A stretch of 64,000 nucleotides of DNA, taken from the NCBI GenBank assembly GCA_026075535.2, contig AP026544.2:10354001-10418000 (forward strand), written 5' to 3'. The position numbers and the translations under genes were made by a program. Of the stretch, positions 44,922 through 55,100 are shown one piece after another (within the stretch, counting starts at the first letter, position 1; every line of letters starts with the position of its first letter). The DNA is from Tricholoma matsutake. Lineage: Eukaryota; Basidiomycota; Agaricomycetes; Agaricales; Tricholomataceae. A model generated the notes under the pieces. That model was not told the DNA's origin. It searched no databases and was given only the letters and a program-made list of their open reading frames with translations.

Positions 44922-47632
44922 CTTGCACTGGTTCCCTGAGCCGGAGTAGACGGACGCGGATTTGAGCTAAAGCCTAGGATCTCCTGAAGGATTGCAGACT
45001 TGTATGTCCTCGGCCTACTTCCAAGCGTCGCTAAGACATTCTCAGGTCCACTAGATTGACGTTTGACAAGATACGCGGCTTCCAAGCAAGTCCAGCACTC
45101 AGTACTATTGGAAGACGTGACATGTGGATTGTCATGTGATATCACCACTACAAGGAGTACACACTACAGACACTCTCGATTCTTTACCCGTTCATCACCC
45201 ATGATGATGCTTCCTCATTGATATACTTTAGTACGAGTTCAAGGTTCAACCCAGAGTTCGATATATCGGCTGACCTAGTCATCAGTAAACTTCCACCCAC
45301 CATGAAGTCCGCAGATCTCGACAAGATTTTGATATTGATTGCAGTTGACAAGTACAGTCCGTCTAGCATACTTAGTAGAAGGAGCGTACCTATTGACTGT
45401 TATAAGGAAACCAGACCCCAGTAAACTATTACTCCACCCCATCGGGTCCGTACATCTCGACACGGCCTGGTGTTGCATTTACATAGCCAATCCAGCCAAG
45501 TACTGTTAGCTTTAGTACTTATACCAACTGATAAAAACAGCGCAAGGCGAGACGGGAGCTAGGCACACATCGAAGTGAAAAAACGTAAGGCAATCAGATG
45601 CAGGCTGATATAAGAGAACGAAGCAAGGGAAAACAAACCACATGACGGGACCGGTGTGATATTTACCGGTACCTGTCACTACAAGTACGTTTGTGTATGA
45701 AAAGGACGTAATAGCTGGGTGGTGACTGGTTAAGACGTCCACAAGGAACATGATGCACTAAATAAATATAGTTAGATAAGGGATGATGTTAACTACGCAC
45801 TAGGTTAGACTAAGTTCCTTAGCCAGATCTAGCAAATTGTGGACTGTTCAGTTTGCTTGAAAATCGATATCGATGTGGCTACAGCAAGTTTGTCGAGATG
45901 TTGTTTCGTGAGAAGCATTTCAAAGGGCAAGTGCTTCATGATGATTTGATCGCCGCCAGGGTTCCTTGACTGCTTTAATATGTTTCAACTCTGCTTAACA
46001 AGTCCATTAACTGAGGTGCCCCGAACTCAGTACTAGTGATAAGAAATGGGCGGGCCACGTAAAGAAAACTGTGTTATTTTCTAGTTTCCTGTATCGGCTG
46101 CAGCAAAATTTCTCTTCTCACTGACTTTAAATTGATTATGCACTGTCAGGACCACGATCAATCCCATAAGTAGGTCTTTTTTCTGCTCCTGTGGGGGTGG
46201 TAACTGAATATGGACTTCGAACAAATTTCGAATGCTGTAGTAGCTTGGGATGCCGCTTTATCGTTCTCATATGAAACCCGGCGTCTGGAGAAAGATCGAC
46301 CTGGAGCGCTCTAGAACCGACGCTGAATGGTTACCCTGGATTCCAGTTGAAGCGATTGCGTACTAGGACTTGCACTGTGTTCCAAGTGCTGTCCGTAGAT
46401 AATTGTTCCTCCCTTCCTCCTCCCTCCAGTTCCTTTCTAATAATCTGGTCTGCGGGATTTCAAGTCCTTCATCACCTCTCGGTGGATAGAGAACGTCCGA
46501 AATGTTGAGGAGGGAAGATCTGTTCCGCCTATTTATATAAGGTTTCGGCTGCCTAAGGACCAGGTTGTGCTCGTTGGACGCTCCATCGCGCGAATGATCA
46601 CAGGGTTGATCAGTTTTAGAGAGGTACGTACTACAAACTCCATTTATCCTTACTCGTAAGTGTCGCCATTCTTTAAAGTTCCTCCGCAGTAACCTTGAAA
46701 ACTAACGGTGGAGTTCGGCTTCGATTGCTGGCGATGAATGGGTGGATTTAGTAGAAGAATAGGACGCCGTCGTAGATAGAGGGATAAGGCGAGTATGTTC
46801 TGATCGTCTGATGGCATAGTACATGTCACTGTCCTTTGCTTAGACGAATGGGGAGGGTGATTTAGCGTGCGGTTCTCATTTGCTTCTAAAGGTAACGAAG
46901 CTGGTCTGGCGTTTGTTTAGATTGGAAATGACGGATACCAGATAACCGATCATGTGCGCAACAACGTGAGTTTCGGAAAATGCCGGTGTGGGACGGGTTT
47001 TGCCAAGGTGTTGCGATCACTACTGGAACTAGCAAAAAAAGAACTAAAAATCAGAAAGAATTGATAGATCCTTTTCCTCATGAGTTGTATGGTTAGAAAC
47101 ACATGAATCGGGCAGGGAATTCTTCACAATTGGCCTCCCATGAATTAAGAATGGCTTTTTTTGTGCCCCTGAAATGGATAATAAGCCAGTAACAAGTACT
47201 TTTGCTGAACAAGTGAATCAATTCCTCTTAGAAATATATGCATATTGCAATGTATGGTACAGGCAAAGTCTAAGCCTAGTCCTCTCAGAAATATTCAGCC
47301 TATGGTTGGAGTTTATGCATAGAGAAGCTAGCAATTGCCTAGAATTCTGTATTTACATTTGATTACTATGCACCTAGCAGTGGGCATACTATACCACAAG
47401 TTGCTTGGGACCTTCCTGTTAGCTGTGGCCCCCTTTCCAGAACTTGTTATAGTAAAAAATAAAATTGTGCAAATCATTGAGGGGTACCAGAACAATACAT
47501 GTCTTTGAGCACAGTTTAATGTCATCTTTGGATTACAGCAGAGGATCAACAGGAGATATTGAAATAAAGACATTGGAAATGTATTATAGTATTTTATGGA
47601 GAATACAACTGTGAATCCAGAATGTGGAGCAA
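44922..47632. other. Island flank without a recognised gene
   Basis: CpG content stays moderate to about 47.0 kb and then drops. No reading frame is convincingly coding. The best candidate is 46444–46659 (plus), listed separately. A TATA-like TTTATATAAGG sits at about 46530. The part from 47040 to 47632 is AT-rich, CpG-poor and TE-like but unassigned. Confidence 0.45.
46444..46659 (+). other. Short unexplained open frame, possible exon fragment
   Basis: The frame from after TAA 46441–46443 to TAA 46657–46659 reads DFKSFITSRWIENVRNVEEG and RFRLPKDQVVLVGRSIARMI, with a GTACGT donor-like site at 46624 and CCTCCGCAG acceptor-like site about 60 bases on. There is no ATG before residue ~55. It looks protein-like but is unrecognised. 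Confidence 0.25.
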
Positions 47633-48024
47633 TCACATAGGTAAGCTAGACTGTATCGAATGATACGACCTATCGAACACATACATTGTGTTGAGTGATA
47701 TGGGTTTGGTGGATGATGTCAAACACTCTCTATGTATATATGTACATACTATAGTAACAAATGAATACACTATTACAATTCTTGGTCTTCCATACAGTAG
47801 ATGTGCATTAAGAATGTAATATAGACATCGGTAACCTATAAAATAGTGCCAGTCTTAGCCAGACACAGGCATCGACATTGGCATTGGGCACAGAAAGTTA
47901 TAAAGTGCATCAGCATTGGCAAACAAGATGGACAATGGATATGGGCAGTATTAATGGGTTAGATCCAGCAAAAAAAAACAGTGTTCATCCTAGCTAAAAT
48001 AACAATGTCAGTCCTAGCTACATA
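47633..48024 (-). repeat. TE terminal region, inverted partner of 34411–34795
   Basis: See the block at 34411–34795. On this side CpG content is slightly higher (TATCGAATGATACGACC against TATCAAATGATACAACC), so this copy is less decayed. It continues leftwards on the minus strand from the gene interrupted by copia at 48214/61787. Confidence 0.8.
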
Positions 48025-48214
48025 TGTAGTAGTATGTGTGTCATGTGTACATGTTTATAGGCAACCTTTGACTTGGCATATGAATATGCTGTGGTTCTTC
48101 AAGCTGTTCTAGTGATCTTGTCTCCAATGGATGGCCTCACATATCATCAACATCATGATGACCCTCAATATTCTCCTTCTTTAGCTTTCTCTTTCTTTCT
48201 TTCACTGCAGTCTA

Positions 48215-48498
48215 TGTAGAAATGAAATCCTAGTACAATTAAGATCATTCTATGGGTACAGTAAGTATTGTACTGTAAATAGGTAATTTAGACAAAGCTC
48301 ACCTCAGTCTCTGTACAAGTGACTGAGGTGTGAGTGTAACTATCATGTAGATATATATATGTATAATGTGTAACAAAGAGTAAAAGGGAACAAAGAGGAG
48401 ACAAGGGGGACTGTTCTATGGACCATTCATGCACATCAAAGGGATATGCTAAATATAGTACACACATCAAAAATGAGACTCACAGTGTAATCTCAACA
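48215..48498 (-). repeat. 3' LTR of copia (284 bp)
   Basis: Plus-strand start TGTAGAAATGAAATCCTAG, end GTAATCTCAACA. It aligns with the 5' LTR at 61443–61786, which carries an extra ~60 bp. Confidence 0.88.
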
Positions 48499-48536
48499 CT
48501 CCTCATCACCGTGAATACACCTCACATGGAATCATG

Positions 48537-49341
48537 TTAACATAGTCTGAAATGGTTGCAAAGATATGTGAATTGTTTGGTGTCCAGAGCTTTAGTAAAC
48601 ATGTCAGTGACATTTTCATGGGTGTTGATATAATGAATGCTCAGGTCATCTGATTGAACACATTCATGTGAGTGAAGCAATGGATCCTTGGATAAAGTCT
48701 TGGTAGCATTGTTGTTGCAGAAAATAGTGGTAGACATATTTTGTCAGTAGTCAATTGCATGGAGTAAAGTTCACAACCAGATACATTCCTTTGCAGTCTC
48801 AAATGCTGCAATGTATTCCACCTCACAAGTAGATGCTGCCACAACCTTCTGCTTTCATGCTGCCCAAGATACCATGCCAGATCCAAGTGAGCATATATAA
48901 CCTCTGACACTACAATGAGTGTCAAGGCAGTTAGCCCAGTCAGAATCACTAAAAGCATGTAAAGTGATGGGAAGATGGCCACCCAGATAAAGTTTAAATC
49001 CCTAGTCCCTTTCAAGTAGCATACTAGTTGGACAGCAGCATCCCAATGTTCGAATGTGTAGGAGTCAAGATATTGAGAGAGCTGTTGAACTGTGTAGGAA
49101 ATATCAGGACAGGTAGAGATCATCAAGTAAAGCAAACATCCAACAAGGGAGCTATAAGGGAGTTTGATGAGAGCATTCCGGGTGTCTTGTGATATGGATT
49201 GTTGGTCAGGTTGACATAATTTTGAACCTGGTTCAAGGGGGGCAGAAACTGGGTGAGCATCCTTTTGACCAAATTGTTCAATAATTTTGTCAATAAGTGC
49301 CATTTGCAATAGTGCAACAGTGTGAGTGTCCCTGTCCCATG
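48537..49341 (-). pseudogene. Copia pol, RT end and RNase H
   Basis: Continues the RT from 57647. The minus-strand frame from 49336 reads DRDTHTVALLQMALIDKIIE, VSAPLEPGSKLCQPDQQS, LPYSSLVGCLLYLMISTCPD, ISYTVQQLSQYLDSYTFEHW, then RNase H text in shifted frames (…CLDTHCSVRGYMCSLGSGMV; VVAASTCEVEYIAAFETAKE; YIAAFE with SIHYINTHENVTDMFTKALD at the end). This is the copia signature C-terminus (E-Y-x-A and DxxTKAL). Frame breaks and stops make it inactive. Only gypsy D (TSD CCATG) separates it from the upstream RT. Confidence 0.85.
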
Positions 49342-49740
49342 TGTTAGGAAACAGCCCCATTACTTAATAAAATTTCATTTTATTTTATTATGTCGAATTA
49401 CACTACCTTATGCTGAATTATGCTACACTTTGATAGCATGAGAATTTTATTTCACATGCATCACTATGTATGTGTATGTATGAGTGTGTCAGTAACAACA
49501 ATGTGCAATATATGTAACATAGTATAAACCTGAAATACACACCTAGGGAACCCCAGTTGTGTTCTCTTAGGTATTCCACCTACACTTGTGGTGCAAAATG
49601 CCTTACTCAACAAACTCATCTATTAATAACCCCTCACATCAAAACCATCAATTCCCCCATCATGTGCACATATCCTGCTCCCTTCTTGTAGAGAAAACCC
49701 ACACTGTCTTTGCTAGCAGATAGTGGGTGTTGCCTTAACA
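49342..49740 (+). repeat. 5' LTR of gypsy D (399 bp)
   Basis: TGTTAGGAAACAGCCCC … GCCTTAACA. It aligns with 57216–57641, which is 27 bp longer because of a duplicated AACAACAATGTAC-type segment. Confidence 0.9.
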
Positions 49741-50251
49741 GAAGAACACAACATTCCATATCAGTGCACCTTCTCTTACTTGTGCATACATCATTGTTTC
49801 ACCATGCCACATCCGATTGCTCATCCTTTTGGCATGAGCCGGAAATACTTGTATATATGTAATCTACCTTTTCTTTTGTAAGCCGATGCCAGGCCTCGCC
49901 TTACATTGCGACCACCAGTGATCAAGAGGCAGCGCTCATCATTAGGACAGCTGCAACCAGACAACCAATTGGATCTGGTTTAGTCACAATTTACATTACT
50001 CTATTTGGATGACTATTTTAGTTACAGGCCAAATTCAGTGTTATCCCCAAGATCAGGCACTGTTGGAAGGGTTATTGATCTGAAGTGCTTGACAAACAAT
50101 TGATGAACAAATGAACAATTGATGAACAAACAGCTTTTGCCGAGTTTGGTACCCGAGTTACTGAATCACATGACCTGTCAACATTTGGAGAGGTCTTGAA
50201 GAACAAGTCTTGAGTCTGCCAAAGAAGTGATTCATCACAGATCTGACTGTT
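49741..50251 (+). other. Leader of gypsy D
   Basis: The 510 bases from LTR end to the gag ATG have no supported ORF. A TGATGAACAAATGAACAATTG-like short tandem repeat lies at about 50098–50130. Confidence 0.5.
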
Positions 50252-50351
50252 ATGTCCAAACCCTCAACTTTTAATCCCAGTCCCAATCCCATTCCCACAC
50301 CAGCACTAGAGGCGAAGATTGATGTGCTTACAGCGCAAATGTTGCAATTAG

Positions 50352-51194
50352 TAGTGTTGCCATGGCTCAGCCACACTTTTTGCTACTTTGGGAAATAAAA
50401 TAGCTAAAATTCCAAAAATATTTGAGGACCTAGATTAAGGCAAGGCAGGGGTAGGGGTATACCCTTGTGTTTTGGGGCTAAGGGTATGAGGGGTAAGGGT
50501 AGGGGTTTGGAAGTTCATACCCTTGCATACCCCTGTACCCTTACTAAGGGTACAGGGGTATGCCAGGGGTATGCTTATGTAAGAATATCATTTGATTTTT
50601 TCAGCTACAAAGACTCATATTCAAGATTTTCATCAATTGAATTCAGATTTTGGGATTGTCTGACATGATAATGGCTTTCATATGTTAATAAGAGGTATTA
50701 ATATGTGATATTAATACTAAATACAATAGTTATCAACACTTTTCAAATGAAGTTTGCTCTAAATATGTTGATTTTGTGCCAAACCATTGTACCCTTGACA
50801 AACCCTCCCATACCCTTGGCAACCCTCATATGTTTCCATACCCTTACCCTTAAGGGTAGGGTGTTCAGGGGTAGGGGTAAGGGTATGAGATTTGACACCC
50901 AGGGGTAACCCCTGCCTTGCCCTAACCTAGATCACATGATAAGCTGAGGGGTCCTCTGCCAACTCTAGGTGATCTGACCACCAGTTCCCATGTTATTTAA
51001 GCAGCTTGGATGGTGGCTTGCTAAGCCACATTTTAAGCCGCTTACATAATGTGGGAACCGGTGGTCGGATTGCTTAGAGTTGGCAGAGGACCCCTCAGCT
51101 TATCATGTGATCTAGGTCCTCAAATATTTTGAGAATCTTAGCTATTTTATTTCCCAAAGTAGCAAAAAAATGTGGCTGAGCCATGGCAACACTA
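50352..51194. mobile_element. Non-autonomous hAT-type element (843 bp) containing a second one
   Basis: Terminal inverted repeats of about 85 bp: TAGTGTTGCCATGGCTCAGC at the left, GCTGAGCCATGGCAACACTA at the right. The 8-bp duplication GCAATTAG is at 50344–50351 and 51195–51202. The long inverted repeats continue with GCCACACTTTTTGCTACTTT. A second inverted pair, AAGCTGAGGGGTCCTCTGCC (50942) and its complement (51077), forms an inner stem. The element at 50436–50924 is inserted near its left repeat. Confidence 0.9.
50436..50924. mobile_element. Non-autonomous hAT-type element (489 bp) nested in 50352–51194
   Basis: Inverted termini TAAGGCAAGGCAGGGGTA and TAACCCCTGCCTTGCCCTA, 8-bp duplication ACCTAGAT at 50428–50435 and 50925–50932. 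The interior consists largely of GGGTA-rich words in both orientations (AAGGGTATGAGGGGTAAGGG; CATACCCTTACCCTTAAGGG). Confidence 0.88.
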
Positions 51195-52193
51195 GCAATT
51201 AGTGTCAGTGTTGGCAGCATCACAGCCTAGACAAGCAGAAGTACAACCAGAGATGACAGTAGAAAGAGATGAGATGGAGGAGATGGTGGAGTAGGTGACA
51301 CAGGATGATGTGCAGATGGTGGAGAAATCTGAAAATGGAAAAGTGTGCTTATCTAAGTACATGCCCCCACAAATCTTTGATGGTACTATGGAGAATACAA
51401 AATCTTTTATCAGCTCTATAGTATTGTACACCCATGGGAGGAAGCCAGAGTTTTGTACAGCCGAGTCTAGTTTGCTTTCTCATATATTCGGGGGGGGGAA
51501 TCACAGTTCTGGAGAAATGAGGCTATTAATCAAATTGCTGTGGGAAATAAACCATTTGCAACCTTCAAGGAATTTCTGGAGAGATTGGAGGCACAGTTTG
51601 GAGACCCTAATCCAAAGGCGACAGCCAATGCTAAATTGAAGACCATGCGCCAAGGTTCCTTAACGGCGGATGAATTTATTTTGCAATTCAAAGTGGAAGC
51701 TTTGCAAATGGATATGGGAGAAGCTGCATTGGTAGAATTCTTGAAAGCAGGATTAAATCCCTCTTTATTCAAGTCTATCTACCAACTACCTTCTATGCCA
51801 GAGAAGCTGGATGAGTGGTATAATTGGGTGATGCACCTTGATCGGCAATATCAGCAGGAACAGGCAGAATTGAAGTTGATGTACAGAAGTAGTAAATTTG
51901 GAAAGCCATCAGGAGGAAAGTCTGAGAAAGGAAAGGTGCCTCAGGCACAAACTCCGAGGGCACAGCCACCAGCCATGGCAGTGACACCTATAGTTATGGA
52001 GTCAGCAGCACCAGCAGAGGCAATGGAGGTTGATCAAGTGGGGAGACAAGCCCCACTTAAATGTTTTAACTGTGGGCAGTTAGGACACATTTCTAAGTAT
52101 TGCAAGCAGAAGAGAAAGATCAGGGGAGCTACAATCGAGGAAGTGAAGCAGGAGGAAGGCAAGCAGGAGAATTTTGTGGAAGAGTCCCAGTGA

Positions 52194-55100
52194 AGGTTTC
52201 CCCATTTGTGACCCAGAATTGTTACAATGTATTAGTATCCAAGGAAACCCAGCGTAAATCAGAAAAGGAAATCAAGGAGGAGTACAACTGTTGCGAATCA
52301 CGCAACAAAGAAAATTGTCACATGTCATTTCCAAAAACCCCTAAATTCTTTATTCGCTCTGCGCGAATAGAACCCAAAATCACCTTGACTGTGGGACTGA
52401 AGACAGTGGACATGCATGCAGCTATTGATGTGGAAGCATTGCTTGATGGCAGTGCTATAGGATTGTTTATTAATCAGTCCTTAATTACCAGAAATGGTAT
52501 TAGCACACACAAGCTGTCACAACCTATAATGGTGTACAATATTGATGGAACAGTTAATTGTGGAGGAACCATTAAGGAGGAGGTGACCATGGTACTAAAG
52601 TATTAGGAGCATCAGGAACAAGCCATATTCAAAGTGTGCAATCCTGGGAAAACCAATCTAATAATAGGATGTCCGTGGTTATGGAAGCATAATCCCAAAA
52701 TTGATTGGAAGACTGGGAGAGTACAAATGACTCATTGTCCTAAGGAATGTAATGTGTATGGGAGGAAGGTGAAGAAGGAGAAGAAGAAAAGGAAAGAGAA
52801 AGAACATCCGAGGAAGTATTCTGTTATGATGGAGGAAGTGGAGGATGAGGAAATGCCAAATGGGGAAGTTCCAATCATGATTCAGAAGGAAGAGCAGAAG
52901 CAAACCTTTAGAGCAATTCATGGAGGACAGTCGTGGAATAAAAATGTTGTGAAGGTGGAGAAACCAGTGGAGAAGTGGGTACCAAAAGCATATCATGAAT
53001 ATCTGTCAGTCTTTCAGAAGAAGGAGTCTGAGCAAATGCCAGTGTGGAAGCCATGTGATCATGTGATCAAGATGAAGCCAGGGTTTATGCTGAAGAAGTT
53101 GAAGGTATATCCATTATCTCCAATGGAACAGGAAGAAGTTGATGTGTTCCTAAATGAGTAATTGTGCAAAGGATACATACAACCTTCGAAATCACCACAG
53201 ACGTCACCAATATTCTTTGTGCCAAAGAAAGATCAGAGGAAGAGGATGTGTACAGATTATGGGTATCTCAATGAGTGGACAGTGAAGAATGCATACCCCC
53301 TGCCTTTGATCTCAGAAATAATTGACAAGGTGGGAAAAGCCAAGGTCTTTACAAAATTGGATTTATGATGGGGATACAATAACATATGAATAAAGAAAGA
53401 AGATGAGTGGAAGGCTGCATTTGCCATGCGTTGAGGATCCTTCGAGCCACTTGTCATGTTTTTTGGGATGACCAATAGTCCCCCAACTTTCCATAATATG
53501 ATAAACAACATTTTCAAGGATGTAATGGACAAAGGCATGGTAATAATATTTATTGATGACATTCTAATATCCACAGAGGATGAAGAAAATCATGAAGCAA
53601 TAGTACAGGAGGTGTTACAGAGGCTAGCAGAGAACAATCTATTTTTGAAACCAGAGAAGTGTGTGTTCAGGGCAAGCAAGATTGAGTTCCTAGGATTATT
53701 GATTGGCCCCTGATGGGATTAAAATGGATTCAATCAAGGTACAGGTGATCACTGATTGGCCTGCACCCACCCATGTCAAGGAGGTTCAAGCCTTCTTGGG
53801 ACTCGCAAACTATTATCATCGCTTTGTGCATAATTTTTCCAAAATTGCCACACCCTTACATAACCTTACATGAAAGGGAGTAGTGTGGAGGTGGGGGGAA
53901 CAGCAGCAGACAGCATTTGAGGAGTTGAAAAGGAAGTTTGTGGAGGGACCAATATTAGCCCCAGTAGATTTCATGTGCCCCTTACGAGTGGAATCCGATG
54001 CATCCAACTTTGCTACTGGAGCGGTATTATCAATGCTGTGTGAAGATGACAAATGGCATCCTTGTGCATATTTGTCCTGAGGGTTGAATGATGTGGAAAG
54101 GAACTATGATGTGCATGACAAAGAGATGTTGGGAATAATATGAGTGTTGGAGACATGGAGACATTATTTGGAGGGATGTATGCATCAGATTGAGATCTGG
54201 ATGGATCATCAAAATCTGCAATACTTCATGTCAGCTAAAAAGCTTAACCACTGGCAAGTACATTGGGTGTTATTCCTATCATGTTTTAATTTTCACTTGG
54301 TCCATAAAGTGGGAAGCTTAATGAGGAAAGCAGATATATCCAGATGTATTGATCACAAAAGGGGGGTGGAGGACAATAAGAATGTTACCTTACTCAAACC
54401 TGAATACTTTTGCATTTGCGCTATGCATCAAGGGCATCTATTAATAGATGGCTCAGAAGCAGAAATATTGTCTAAAATTAGACAATGTTTGGAAATGGAT
54501 GATGAAGTAGTGGAAGCCGTGAAAGCTCTGAAGGAAAAGAAGGGTAATATTAAAGGAGATGAATGGGTTGAGGAGCAAGGGTTGGTATTGTTCTGAGGAA
54601 AGGTGTATGTACTGAAGGAACAGGATTTGCAAAGGGAGATCAACCAGTTATGTCATAAATGCTAACTGCTAGACACCCAGGAAGGTGGAAGATGCTGGAA
54701 TTAGTAATGAGAAATTATTGGTGGCCTGGAATTTCTAAATATGTGTTGGGGTATGTGGATGGATGTGATATGTGCATGAGGGGGAAGAAATTTCCACAGA
54801 AACCTGCAGGGAAATTAATGCCGAACCCTATACCTAAAGTGCCATGGCAAGATATATCTGTGGATTTTATCACCAGATTATGCGAGGCTCAAGGGTATGA
54901 TGCAATATTTGTAGTATGCGACCACTTCACAAAGGAGGTCCATATTATTCCTACTACTACAGAAACCTCATCATTGGGCTTGGCACACCTCTATCTAAAT
55001 CAGGTATGGCAGTTACATGGATTACCTGATACCATTATCTCTGATTGGAGACCACAATTTGCTTCCACATTTATGTGAGAATTAAACAACATATTGGGTA

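Larger units (their letters stand above)
50252..52193 (+). pseudogene. Gag of gypsy D, split by a hAT-type element
   Basis: ATG 50252 opens MSKPSTFNPSPNPIPTPALE, then KIDVLTAQMLQLV; codons continue after the insertion (51203 on) with VSVLAASQPRQAEVQPEMTV. A TAG (51291–51293) and a frameshift in a G-run (about 51490–51498) precede the long open part 51540–52190. That part has FATFKEFLERLEAQFGDPNP, QGSLTADEFILQFKVEALQM and LNPSLFKSIYQLP (capsid), then KCFNCGQLGHISKYCKQKRK, a CCHC knuckle at about 52059–52115. Apart from the insertion and these two lesions it is well conserved. Confidence 0.85.

Noticed and set aside
44849..45148. 99-aa minus-strand frame just upstream of the transcription factor
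   Set aside because: It overlaps exon 1 and upstream DNA; the ATG at 44921 is the first that leads into the spliced frame and the upstream extension has no family-like text.
50436..50924. Interstitial telomere
   Set aside because: GGGTA words are imperfect, in both orientations, and enclosed by hAT-type TIRs and a TSD; it is a mobile element, not a fused chromosome end.
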